A DNA stretch of 64,000 nt from an uncultured Bacteroidales bacterium (GTDB lineage: Bacteria > Bacteroidota > Bacteroidia > Bacteroidales > Muribaculaceae): NCBI GenBank assembly GCA_902776435.1, contig CACYQB010000008.1, positions 1 through 64,000 of the forward strand, read 5' to 3'. The position numbers were made by a program, and so were the translations under genes. The notes beneath the pieces are model-generated. The model was not told the origin of the DNA. It ran no database searches and saw nothing but the letters and a program-made list of their open reading frames with translations. Positions 27,121 to 35,329 of the stretch are shown piece by piece. Numbering within the stretch: the stretch's first letter is position 1; every line of letters begins with the position of its first letter.

Positions 27121-27465
27121 ATGCTCGCTGCGCTCGCAGTTTAGAGTTTAGTGTTTAGAGTTTAGGGGGCTTACGCTAAGTTTTTCAAACAAGTCGAACA
27201 ACGCTGAACAACATTAACAACTTTCTTTTTGTCGGATTGGGCGGATTAAAAGGATGGCATCCGCACCCCCGAAGCCTAAAACCCCTTCTTGATTGCTCGC
27301 TAGAGCTCGCAAGAAATTTAAAAAAAAATTATATTAATAATTATGTTTGATTTCTCGCGAGCGTAGCGAGCGATCCTTAGTTTTTAGTTGGCATCCGCAC
27401 ACCTAAAGCCTAAAACCTAATACCTAAAGCCTCTTTTTGATTTCTCGCGAGCGTAGCGAGCGATC
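27121..27465. repeat. Composite REP-type intergenic repeat, right of the giant gene
   Basis: It begins with GCTCGCTGCGCTCGCAG and GTTTAGAG-type units, like the block at 19664. It includes GGCATCCGCAC plus AAGCCTAAAACC twice, a GCTCGCTAGAGCTCGC palindrome, and two identical 30-base copies (27346-27375 and 27436-27465) built on the palindrome CTCGCGAGCGTAGCGAGCG. It occupies most of the 690-base gap between the giant gene and the next plus-strand gene. No coding frame was found. Confidence 0.75.
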
Positions 27466-27548
27466 TTTGTTACACGTGATGCTGTCCATTTAATTTGGAT
27501 AATTCGCCGACGGGAAAGTGGGTTGGGTGTAAAATATTGTTAAAATAC

Positions 27549-27579
27549 TTGACAGGGCGCCAATGATGTTGTAATTTTG
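27549..27579 (+). promoter_or_regulatory. Promoter of the 158-residue gene
   Basis: TTGACA at 27549-27554 is followed after 17 bases by TAATTTTG (27572-27579), 44 bases before the start codon. Confidence 0.5.
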
Positions 27580-27623
27580 CCACGAAAAATTATTGTTTTA
27601 CCATTTTAAACACATTTATCACC

Positions 27624-28100
27624 ATGAACGACATGAAATCATGCATTGAACATCGCGAGTTGTGCCAGCAGAGAGACAAAGAGTTCCTGGCACTGTACAA
27701 TCCCACGCTGGATGCCCTCCTGGAGAAGGGTATGCCCGAAAGCAAGGCCGTGCGTGTCGCTGCCGAATTTACCATCGCCAACGGGCATCCACATTACCAC
27801 GTGGACCACGAACGCGCCTACCGCTGTGTGTGCCATCTGCTGATGGCTGAGGAGAAAAAGGGGTGTGGTGCCCGCACCTATCGCACGGGCACAGAGATGG
27901 GCCTGCCCAAGAACCGCCTGCGCCGGCAGATGTGGTATGAAATCACGCAGCGTGTGAGAACGTTAACCCAACAGGGAATGAGCGTGAACAGCGCCATCGA
28001 CCACGTGCTGACGCACTGCCGCGCGTCACGCTTCTTTCTCTCGCCCGCCACAGCCATCACCAAGATCTGCCCACGTGCCCGCAAGCGTGCGTTGCGGTAG
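27624..28100 (+). CDS. Hypothetical protein, 158 residues
   Basis: No family was recognised. The protein is soluble, basic at its C-terminus (ICPRARKRALR) and helix-rich, with CIEHRELCQQRDKEFLALYN at the start and a Cys/His-containing middle (HPHYHVDHERAYRCVCHLL). A helical stretch, GLPKNRLRRQMWYEITQRV, could be nucleic-acid binding, but this is speculation. Support for a real gene comes from normal codon use, a promoter box in front, and no competing reading frame of comparable quality. It lies between two repeat blocks in a poorly conserved interval. Confidence 0.7.
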   Translation: MNDMKSCIEHRELCQQRDKEFLALYNPTLDALLEKGMPESKAVRVAAEFTIANGHPHYHVDHERAYRCVCHLLMAEEKKGCGARTYRTGTEMGLPKNRLRRQMWYEITQRVRTLTQQGMSVNSAIDHVLTHCRASRFFLSPATAITKICPRARKRALR

Positions 28101-28107
28101 CGTAAAT

Positions 28108-28352
28108 AACGTGAGTTCGATGAAAAAAACAACTGATACTCAGCTCCCCCTCTTGGATAAGAGGGGGCCGGGGGGCGTCGATGCCACCTAAAGTATGCAC
28201 CATCGCAGTAGCATCAACGCCCCTGCCCACTCCCCCTCCTCCGGCACTTCGTGCCACCTCCCCCCAGGCGGGGGAGGAGTTCCCCCTCTAATCTTAGAGG
28301 GGGAGATGCTAACGCACTGATTCTTAGAGAATAATTTCATCGATCTCACGTT
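28108..28352. repeat. MITE-like element, family B, copy 2
   Basis: This element of about 245 bp has terminal inverted repeats AACGTGAGTTCGATGA and TCATCGATCTCACGTT (15 of 16 match). It shares long blocks with the copy at 4101-4304, including CTCCCCCTCTTGGATAAGAG and GGGCGTCGATGCCACCTAA. It has an extra internal hairpin-rich stretch of about 40 bases (28230-28280) that the other copy lacks. It fills the gap between two small genes of unknown function and has no coding capacity. Confidence 0.85.
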
Positions 28353-28404
28353 AAATATCAGTTAAGAGTCACTGTAATTATTCACTTCAAAATACTTTTA
28401 TACC

Positions 28405-28815
28405 ATGAAATACAGAATTGAAATCGCCATCGACCTGGACGACATCCAGCAAGCCATTTACACCGAGGGGAGTTGGCACCCTGCCGATAACGCCACCGCA
28501 TGGGGCGTGAACAGCAGTAATGAGCCTATCGTGGACCGCCGCGTGAGGGAAGGCCTTGACGACCTGCTGGCACGCATCAGCGGCTACATCCTCAGCCAGA
28601 ACATCAACTTCAACATCGAGAGCCAGAACATCCTGCTCACCGTGGGTGTGGAGCACAGGCCGCTGCTCTCGCTCGCCAACGACCTGAAACGTGCGATCAT
28701 CGCCGCCCTAGCCAACTACACGCTGATGTCGCTGTATGGCGACGAGGACAGCATCTACGGCACGGCATGGCGACTACATCGCGCCCGCGTTCTGCTCCTG
28801 CTGTCGCGCCCGTGA
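28405..28815 (+). CDS. Hypothetical protein, 136 residues
   Basis: No family was recognised. The protein starts MKYRIEIAIDLDDIQQAIY and has an alpha/beta look. A helical middle (VREGLDDLLARISGYILSQ) is followed by two strands and a C-terminal helix rich in Leu/Arg. It has no signal peptide and no membrane segment. The codon use resembles that of neighbouring genes. It lies between the family B element and a family A element, so the locus has clearly been disturbed. No promoter was identified, and it may depend on a signal within the repeat. Confidence 0.65.
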   Translation: MKYRIEIAIDLDDIQQAIYTEGSWHPADNATAWGVNSSNEPIVDRRVREGLDDLLARISGYILSQNINFNIESQNILLTVGVEHRPLLSLANDLKRAIIAALANYTLMSLYGDEDSIYGTAWRLHRARVLLLLSRP

Positions 28816-28939
28816 CACAATTCGAATCCGTTTTTTATCGGCCTGACGGCCGAGAAATTGAACAAAATTATAATTAAAATTTTTGCTGAATTTCTCGGCC
28901 GCAAGGCCGATTATAAAAATGAAGCCAATAATGACACAG
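28812..28939. repeat. TIR-bounded hairpin element, family A, copy 1 (degenerate)
   Basis: It runs from GTGACACAATTC to ATAATGACACAG and encloses two hairpins, ATCGGCCTGACGGCCGAG and CTCGGCCGCAAGGCCGAT, which are also inverted relative to each other around an A/T-rich centre. The better-preserved copies are at 59612-59750 and 61706-61870. It overlaps the stop codon region of the 136-residue gene and lies between convergent genes, where it could act as a two-way terminator. Confidence 0.65.
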
Positions 28940-28970
28940 CTTTTGCTGCGTTAGGTCAGGGTTTCTATTG

Positions 28971-31900
28971 TCAGTTGTTGCCGGAAAGCAGTAAGTCGAT
29001 CAGGGCGGTTACGTCCTTGATGGTGATGGAGCCGTCCTGCGAGACATCGCTATTGAGCAGATTCACCACAACGGCATCACCACCCAAGAGGTAGTCAATC
29101 AGAGTGGTAACGTCCTTGATGGTCACCACGCCATCGTCATTGACATCACCCAAGAGCACCTCGGGCTCCACAGGCTCGTCGGGCACAAGTTTGTAAAGCC
29201 AAATGCGCTGCTGGTTGTCGCTGCTGTAATTGAGGATGCGGAACTTGTCACCAGCGTAGTCGTAGCGAATGGTCATGAAGTCGCTCGACGCGCCAGTGGC
29301 CTCGTTGAAGAAGCGCACCAGGTAGTTAGACTCGTTGGTGCTGACAAACATGCCCGCACGGTTCAGGTTGGTGAGGTTCTCAGTCACGACGACATTGCCA
29401 TTGTCCGTGGTCAAATAGCCATTACCGTAGCTGAGGAAAGCGTTGGTCCTATCGCCCGAAGTGGCACCATGCCTGATGGTATCGGGGTTGACTGCCAACA
29501 TCTGGATAAAGCAGGCGTCGTCGCTGACTTTCACGAGCGTCTTTTCCTCGTTGAGCCACTCAGTGACAGGGGTTGAGCCAAATGTCGCCTCGCCCGGGGC
29601 ATGGAACTTCATGACCTTGTCATAATACTTGGTGGCAAGGACGTAGATTCCGCCCTCGACGATACTGTCACGCGTGGTGACGAGTTCAAACACGCTACCC
29701 GTCGAACGCTCGAAGCCTACGTTGACAATAACATCGGCATCGGGCATGACAAAGGTGTAAACGCCATCGTCACCAACGGTCGATTCAACAGCACTGGATG
29801 CTGCATCGGTCACAGTCATCGAAGCGATTCGCCAGCCCACGTTGGGCTTAGCGGTAACAGTAACGGTTTGGCCAGTAACAGCCGATGCCGCATCGACCAG
29901 AACACGTCCAGCAGTCTCAATATTCTGTACAACACTGATATCATGGCTGGCAATAGCCGTGGCCGTAATCATCACATCCACCGCTGGCATCATAAAGCTG
30001 TAGATGCCTGTGGTGGCGTTATGGTTCAGCATCACGGTGTCACCTGAGGCAGTAATGGCCTGAACCCCAGTTATAGAATAATGCTCGCTAGGAGTTACAG
30101 TGAAGGAAACCTTCTTGCCGACCTGGGCTTCACCCTCATTCACGCCTCCGGTGAAGGTAATGACTCCGCCCTCGGCAGGAACGACCTGAGTAGTCACTTG
30201 ATATGTCTCGACAGGCCCCGTGGGGAAATTCAGCGTGTACCACTTGGTGCCCTTGCTCACCGTTCCGCCATCGCTATAATAATAAAGGTAGCTGAAGTAG
30301 CGCCAGCCGTCAATCAGGTCGTGGTCGAAGTCAAACTGCAGGCTGGTAGACTCGCCTGGAGCGAGAATGAGGTGCTGGGTCTGGTTCTGGAGTTCGGTAC
30401 CCACATTGGTTTCGTTGTTGTTGATGCGGTAGAGGCGCACCGAGAAGTCCTCGTCATAGGTCGTCGTGCCCGTGTTGGTCACATCGGCGATGATGGTGTA
30501 ATGGTCCGCGGTGATGATACGGTTGTCCTCATCGGTGATGCCCAGGATGCGGTAGGACACGTCGAGCGTGGCTGTGGGCATCGTGTTGATGGTAACCCGG
30601 TGGGTGTAGAAGGGAGAGGAGCCGCTCTCGTTAAGTGAGAAAGTAAGTGTCTTGCTGCCCGCCGTGGTGGGGGTGAAGCGGTAAACCAGGTCGCCCGACT
30701 CACCAGCGGCGATGTTGGCAAGTCCCATCGCATTGAAGGTGCCATCGACGAACATGTAAATCAAGTCGTTGGTCGAGGTGCCTGCGTTCTTGAGGTTGAG
30801 TGTCACGGTGACGGGTTTGCCGTGGTTGAGCGTACCCTCGGTGGTGCAACTGTTGACGGTGTATTTGGTCGTCGAACCCGCAGTGCCATAGCCCTTGATG
30901 GAACAAGAATAAGTGCCGCCAAAGGTCACCTCGATATAGTTCACATCCGAACCGATGCAGGGACGGTAATCCTCGCTGGGATAGATGGAGTAGATGGGCA
31001 GGATGCGGTAAGTGCCCTCGGTGATGCCAGCACCGAAGTTCAATGCCCTGCTCGACACGGTAATGTACTCGCCATTACTCAGAGCGCTTGTGGTAGAGCG
31101 GATAAACAGCACATTGACCAACTCACCGTCGGAATTGTAAAGACCCCAGCCCTGACGGAACATGGAAGTGACGTTGGTCTTGTTGATAAATCTGCCCGAC
31201 ACAGTCACCGAGAAATTGCTCGATGCGGAACTGCGGGTCGTATTGCTGGAATTGATGGACAGATTCTCGAAGGAGAAAGCCGCCTCGCCGTCGGTGCCAT
31301 CATAATCGGGCTCAACGCCGATGGCCGCGCCCTGGCCCTTGACGTAGCCATAGGCTCCCGCAGCGCTGCCGATGCCCTCGGCGCTGGGATTGAGCAGGTT
31401 GAGCAGGAAATAACCATTACTCTTGCCAGCCCAGCCCCAGTTGATGTGGAAGAGGCCCTCGCCATCGTAACCATCGCAGACAAAGGCATGTCCCGCTGAC
31501 TGCTTGTTGCCGCCGTAGGCCACGGGGCGCCCAGCCGCCAACTCAGCATAGATCACATCCTCCCAACCCTCGGTGCTGAAGTCCTCGCGATAGATGTAAT
31601 GGGCGGAATTTTTGTAACCGAAATACTCGATGAGTTTAGCGGGGATGTTGCGGGTATAACTGCCTGTCGAGGTCAAGCCGAAACTGGACTGCATGGCCGT
31701 GGTGCTGTAGAGCATAAAATTGGCGACAGCCATGCATTGGGTGCTGGTGCTGTCGTTGGTGTAATAGGTATTCTGCATGTTCTCCCAGTCAAAGTCCATC
31801 GGCGCGAGTGAAGGCATGGTGACCTCATAGGTGCGACCGGGATAGGACGTGTAGCCAGGAATCGTCTTGGTGGGACGTGCGGGATACTGCCAGTAGGACA

Positions 31901-32438
31901 TCACCTGAGCCATGGCAACCGCCACACAGCCGACATAGGCATGGGCATTATCGCTGCCGTTGACATGGGGTAAAAGCACATTGTAGGGCAAGCCTTGACC
32001 CCAGTTCACGTTGAGCATGGGGGCGATGGCTTCACGCGAGGAGGTACGCACATCCGGCTTGGCACCAGCGACAATGGCGTCGATCTGGGCGGTATAGCCA
32101 TCGAGCCACTCCTGCATCGCAGCGGGGATGTCGGCAGCGTCAAACGCGCCCTGGTCGCTGTAACCGAGCACAGCCGGAGCGCGGTCGTCACCCGCCACAA
32201 TCACGTAGCCACCCGACGTGGCGTTGAACACATAGAAGGCGGTCTTGTCGCCACTGGGGATTGACGTGCCCCTGAGCGGTGCCTTGTAGGCAGTCTTCAG
32301 TGTCGCAGATTGCCTGGAATGCGAGGCCATGAACTGCGAGGCCACGGCACGCGCCTGGTTCTCATTGACTGTTGCCGCCCATGACATTCCCATCATGGTC
32401 AAGCAAACAAGAAAGATGAAACAGCTAATTCTTTTCAT
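28971..32438 (-). CDS. C10 family cysteine protease with InlB-like repeats and dockerin repeats
   Basis: A 1155-residue secreted protease. It has a signal peptide, a Spi-like propeptide (NENQARAVASQFMASHSRQ), a C10 domain with catalytic Cys171 (AYVGCVAVAMAQVMSYW) and His317 (SAGHAFVCDGYDG, FHINWGWAG), and Ig-like domains. These are followed by two InlB-like repeats ending IYSFMMPAVDVMITA and VYTFVMPDADVIVNV, and then a module from VFELVTTRDSIVEGGIYVL to RIWLYKL that also occurs twice in the giant protein. Two dockerin loops (DVNDDGVVTIKDV and DVSQDGSITIKDV) end it. It is about 370 residues longer than the paralogue at 17222, and the added length is mostly the shared modules. Confidence 0.92.
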   Translation of the reverse strand: MKRISCFIFLVCLTMMGMSWAATVNENQARAVASQFMASHSRQSATLKTAYKAPLRGTSIPSGDKTAFYVFNATSGGYVIVAGDDRAPAVLGYSDQGAFDAADIPAAMQEWLDGYTAQIDAIVAGAKPDVRTSSREAIAPMLNVNWGQGLPYNVLLPHVNGSDNAHAYVGCVAVAMAQVMSYWQYPARPTKTIPGYTSYPGRTYEVTMPSLAPMDFDWENMQNTYYTNDSTSTQCMAVANFMLYSTTAMQSSFGLTSTGSYTRNIPAKLIEYFGYKNSAHYIYREDFSTEGWEDVIYAELAAGRPVAYGGNKQSAGHAFVCDGYDGEGLFHINWGWAGKSNGYFLLNLLNPSAEGIGSAAGAYGYVKGQGAAIGVEPDYDGTDGEAAFSFENLSINSSNTTRSSASSNFSVTVSGRFINKTNVTSMFRQGWGLYNSDGELVNVLFIRSTTSALSNGEYITVSSRALNFGAGITEGTYRILPIYSIYPSEDYRPCIGSDVNYIEVTFGGTYSCSIKGYGTAGSTTKYTVNSCTTEGTLNHGKPVTVTLNLKNAGTSTNDLIYMFVDGTFNAMGLANIAAGESGDLVYRFTPTTAGSKTLTFSLNESGSSPFYTHRVTINTMPTATLDVSYRILGITDEDNRIITADHYTIIADVTNTGTTTYDEDFSVRLYRINNNETNVGTELQNQTQHLILAPGESTSLQFDFDHDLIDGWRYFSYLYYYSDGGTVSKGTKWYTLNFPTGPVETYQVTTQVVPAEGGVITFTGGVNEGEAQVGKKVSFTVTPSEHYSITGVQAITASGDTVMLNHNATTGIYSFMMPAVDVMITATAIASHDISVVQNIETAGRVLVDAASAVTGQTVTVTAKPNVGWRIASMTVTDAASSAVESTVGDDGVYTFVMPDADVIVNVGFERSTGSVFELVTTRDSIVEGGIYVLATKYYDKVMKFHAPGEATFGSTPVTEWLNEEKTLVKVSDDACFIQMLAVNPDTIRHGATSGDRTNAFLSYGNGYLTTDNGNVVVTENLTNLNRAGMFVSTNESNYLVRFFNEATGASSDFMTIRYDYAGDKFRILNYSSDNQQRIWLYKLVPDEPVEPEVLLGDVNDDGVVTIKDVTTLIDYLLGGDAVVVNLLNSDVSQDGSITIKDVTALIDLLLSGNN

Positions 32439-32480
32439 TATCTTGACAGTTTTTAAGGGTGATTAATTGCTGGAAAAGTG

Positions 32481-32513
32481 CAAAGGTAATCAAAATTGGT
32501 GACACATCCCAAA
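32481..32513 (-). promoter_or_regulatory. Promoter of the second C10 protease gene
   Basis: The minus strand has TTTG (32510-32513), 21 bases, then TACCTTTG (32481-32488), 42 bases before the start codon. It is back to back with the PIG-L promoter. Confidence 0.65.
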
Positions 32514-32530
32514 TTTATGGCGCAAATAGC

Positions 32531-32561
32531 TTGGCAAATATAAGGAAAAGGTGTAATTTTG
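32531..32561 (+). promoter_or_regulatory. Promoter of the PIG-L gene
   Basis: TTGG at 32531-32534 is followed after 19 bases by TAATTTTG (32554-32561), 8 bases before the start codon, so the leader is very short. Confidence 0.5.
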
Positions 32562-32569
32562 TAGCAATT

Positions 32570-33334
32570 ATGAACCGACGAGAAATGATTAAGAAGACAG
32601 GGGCGGCAGCCGTGGGTGCCACGGTTCTGGGCCTCCCCGTGGGCGCAATGGCCCAAGAGAGTGCTAACAGTAACAACCCAACAGGTAAGAAGCGCCTCAA
32701 GGTGCTGGCCATCGGTGCGCATCCCGACGATCCCGAGACATGCTGCGGCGGCACGATGTGTCTGCTGACCGAAGCGGGCCACGAGGTGGTGTGTGTCTAT
32801 CTCACGCGAGGCGAGGCGGGCATTGCCGGCAAGAGCCACAGCGAGGCAGCTGCCATCCGCGTGGTAGAAAGCGAGAACGCCTGTCGGGTGACAGGAGCGC
32901 GCCACATTTTCATGAGCCAGGTAGATGGCAACACCGAGGTGAATCTGGAGCGCTACAAGGAGATGCGAGAACTCATCGACCGCGAGAACCCCGACATCGT
33001 GATGACCCACTGGCCACTTGACGGACACCGCGACCACGCCATCTGCGGCATCCTCGTGATGGATGCCTGGAGGCGTCTGGACCGACGTTTCAAACTCTAC
33101 TATTTTGAGGCCATGTCGGGCACCCAGAGCCAGATGTTCCATCCCACTCACTGGGTCAACATCGAGGCTGTGCTGGAACGCAAGCACGAGGCCTGCAACT
33201 GCCACGTGAGCCAGGGAATGGATGATATCTACCACTGGCACAAAACGATGGAACACTTCCGCGGCCTAGAATGCCGCTGCGAAGCCGCCGAAGCCTTCGC
33301 ACAACACAGCGACGCCCTCCCCACTCTCCCGTAA
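32570..33334 (+). CDS. PIG-L family deacetylase (LmbE-like)
   Basis: A zinc-dependent N-deacetylase acting on N-acetyl sugars or related molecules. The chosen start gives MNRREMIKKTGAAAVGATV..., an export signal with a twin-arginine look, and a 254-residue protein. An upstream in-frame GTG has no leader and overlaps the promoter. The zinc motif AIGAHPDDPE (His51, Asp54) and the second ligand motif DGHRDH (His153, His156) are both present. It is a single gene divergent from the C10 protease. The exact substrate is unknown. Confidence 0.9.
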   Translation: MNRREMIKKTGAAAVGATVLGLPVGAMAQESANSNNPTGKKRLKVLAIGAHPDDPETCCGGTMCLLTEAGHEVVCVYLTRGEAGIAGKSHSEAAAIRVVESENACRVTGARHIFMSQVDGNTEVNLERYKEMRELIDRENPDIVMTHWPLDGHRDHAICGILVMDAWRRLDRRFKLYYFEAMSGTQSQMFHPTHWVNIEAVLERKHEACNCHVSQGMDDIYHWHKTMEHFRGLECRCEAAEAFAQHSDALPTLP

Positions 33335-33361
33335 ACCGCCTACAAAGCGTTATTAAAGACA

Positions 33362-33410
33362 GGAAAGGCAGGAAGGAAAACTATTGAAGTTTTGCCCTTC
33401 CTGCCTTTCT
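33362..33410. terminator. Bidirectional terminator between PIG-L and barrel genes
   Basis: AAAGGCAGGAAGG (33364-33376) pairs perfectly with CCTTCCTGCCTTT (33396-33408). It lies between two convergent genes, 28 bases after one stop and 22 bases before the other. Confidence 0.65.
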
Positions 33411-33431
33411 TGTATCCTAACGGTTCAGGGG

Positions 33432-35297
33432 CTAAAAGGTGAGGCTGACGCCGCCCATGAATCCGATGCGCTGAGCGCCCATGCCGTAGAGCAAGTCGTA
33501 GCGGCGATTCAGCAGGTTGTGGGCCTGCAGCCACAAGCTGACATTGCTGTTGAGACGGTAATTGGCCCCTGCATGCAGGTCGATGACGTCGCCCATTTTT
33601 ACGAAGTTGTAGCCTTCCTTAAATCCGATGGTTTCAAGATAAGGATTGTTGTAGAATGGGCCGAACAGAGCCATACGGCCGCCACGGTACTCAAGACCCG
33701 CTTCGACGGTCAGAGGCTTCCAAGGAGTGACCTTCAGGTCGATATTGGCGACTGTGGATGCACGATCGACACCCAACTTGTAGCCGTTATAATGCTTATC
33801 GCTCAAATACAGCTCGTTATCGTGAGGCGCATACTTGACGGCCGCCGATGCCTCGATGAGCGAGCGGAACTTGTAATTCAGTGCCGCATTGACGTAATAG
33901 CCACGGCTGTCAATCACCATATATTTCGACATGAAGCCATTATAGAGCGCATAGGTTGCAGGGAAATCATCATAGATAATGCCGGGCTCGTCCTTTACAA
34001 TGGCATAACCTAATGACACCTTAGCGCTCAAACCCTGGAACGGGCCTACCTTAATACCAGCCTCGGCGTCTAGCGGAGTATAGACACTGCCATAGAGCAG
34101 CAAGGGGTCATCGTAGCGATAGTTGACGAAATGCTTGCCCTGACGGCAGCCCAGTACCTTGCCACCGAGCGCGTTGGCAAACACGCTGAAGCCGTCAACC
34201 AGCGCCAAGTTGGCACGGATATTGGGTGAAAGACGGAAAGCCGCTCCGTCGCTGAAGCTGATGTGGGCATTCAGACCCAACTGCACCTTAAACATGTCAC
34301 CACGGATGGTATAGGTGGGCGAAAGGGTAATCATGCCCGCCTCGTCGAACAAATCCAACTCACTGTCAAACTTGGCCTTGGTACCACGGCGAAGGTACTC
34401 GCCCTTAATATCCAAGCCAGCGGTCGTCAATTCAGTAATGTCATAGGTACCACCCAAGTTCAGGATTCCCCAGTTATCATGCACACCATGGTTGAACAAG
34501 CTGCTGAACGACTTGTCGTGAGCCGCATGGCCGTACTGCAGACCAACGTTATATTTCACGGGATTGTCGCGCAGCATGAACTGGCTCTTCCAACCCGCGT
34601 TAAGGTTGATGTTGTAGAAGGTCTGTTTCTCGGTGTCCCAATCAAATGGGGCCTTGGCCGTATAAAACGAGTCACCGTAAAACATATTCGGATAATATCC
34701 AATTGGATCATTGCCTAATGTGTTCCAACCGCCATAGTAGTTGTAGATGTCAACATGGGTCTTGAGACCTAAATTCAACGTGCCGTTGCCGATGGCACGG
34801 CTATAGTCCACAGCTAGCGTGTTGTCGTTATACTTCTGCTTATTGCGGTTCTCGCTGAGCGTTATGACCTTGCTGGAGTTCTTGCTGTTCCATGTACTGT
34901 TGTGGTTGAGCCAGATGCCGAGTTTCTCGCGTTCCTCGTCCATGATGCGGTAACCGAAGTCCACGACAAAGTTGGCCTGTGTACCACCACCGACGGTAAG
35001 ATAGCCGCGCTTGTCATTGAAGTTGTGCGCCGTGCGGTAGCCGTAGGGCAAGAGCGTCGGTATCGAGGTGGGCACCTCGATGGGCGTCGTGAGGTCGCTA
35101 TAGCCCAGTTGGGTCTTCTGGCCCGTGGTTGCGGGCTTCTTGACCTTGGGGAGTTCGTTTTTCTTGACCGCCTTCTTCTCGAGTGGCGCGATGTCCTTCT
35201 CAAGGGTAATCTCCTTGTTCAGGTTCTGCTTGTCCTGGGCCCACGCCCCATTAAAGGCAAATGCGGCCAGCAACATGGCTATATATATCTTCTTCAT
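33432..35297 (-). CDS. TonB-dependent-receptor-like outer-membrane beta-barrel protein
   Basis: A 621-residue protein with a signal peptide (IYIAMLLAAFAFNGAWAQ) and a Lys-rich linker (about 25-65), then a run of alternating-hydrophobic strands to the end, finishing GFMGGVSLTF with the C-terminal aromatic residue usual in outer-membrane barrels. The last part (YRLNSNVSLWLQAHNLLNRRYDLLYGM) is the typical TonB-dependent-receptor C-terminal block. No plug domain or TonB box was seen. It lies 32 bases downstream of the 1026-residue TPR gene and is probably co-transcribed with it; the two likely act together in the envelope. Confidence 0.82.
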   Translation of the reverse strand: MKKIYIAMLLAAFAFNGAWAQDKQNLNKEITLEKDIAPLEKKAVKKNELPKVKKPATTGQKTQLGYSDLTTPIEVPTSIPTLLPYGYRTAHNFNDKRGYLTVGGGTQANFVVDFGYRIMDEEREKLGIWLNHNSTWNSKNSSKVITLSENRNKQKYNDNTLAVDYSRAIGNGTLNLGLKTHVDIYNYYGGWNTLGNDPIGYYPNMFYGDSFYTAKAPFDWDTEKQTFYNINLNAGWKSQFMLRDNPVKYNVGLQYGHAAHDKSFSSLFNHGVHDNWGILNLGGTYDITELTTAGLDIKGEYLRRGTKAKFDSELDLFDEAGMITLSPTYTIRGDMFKVQLGLNAHISFSDGAAFRLSPNIRANLALVDGFSVFANALGGKVLGCRQGKHFVNYRYDDPLLLYGSVYTPLDAEAGIKVGPFQGLSAKVSLGYAIVKDEPGIIYDDFPATYALYNGFMSKYMVIDSRGYYVNAALNYKFRSLIEASAAVKYAPHDNELYLSDKHYNGYKLGVDRASTVANIDLKVTPWKPLTVEAGLEYRGGRMALFGPFYNNPYLETIGFKEGYNFVKMGDVIDLHAGANYRLNSNVSLWLQAHNLLNRRYDLLYGMGAQRIGFMGGVSLTF

Positions 35298-35329
35298 AAT
35301 ATAATATGTGTAATGTGCTGAATGATGGA

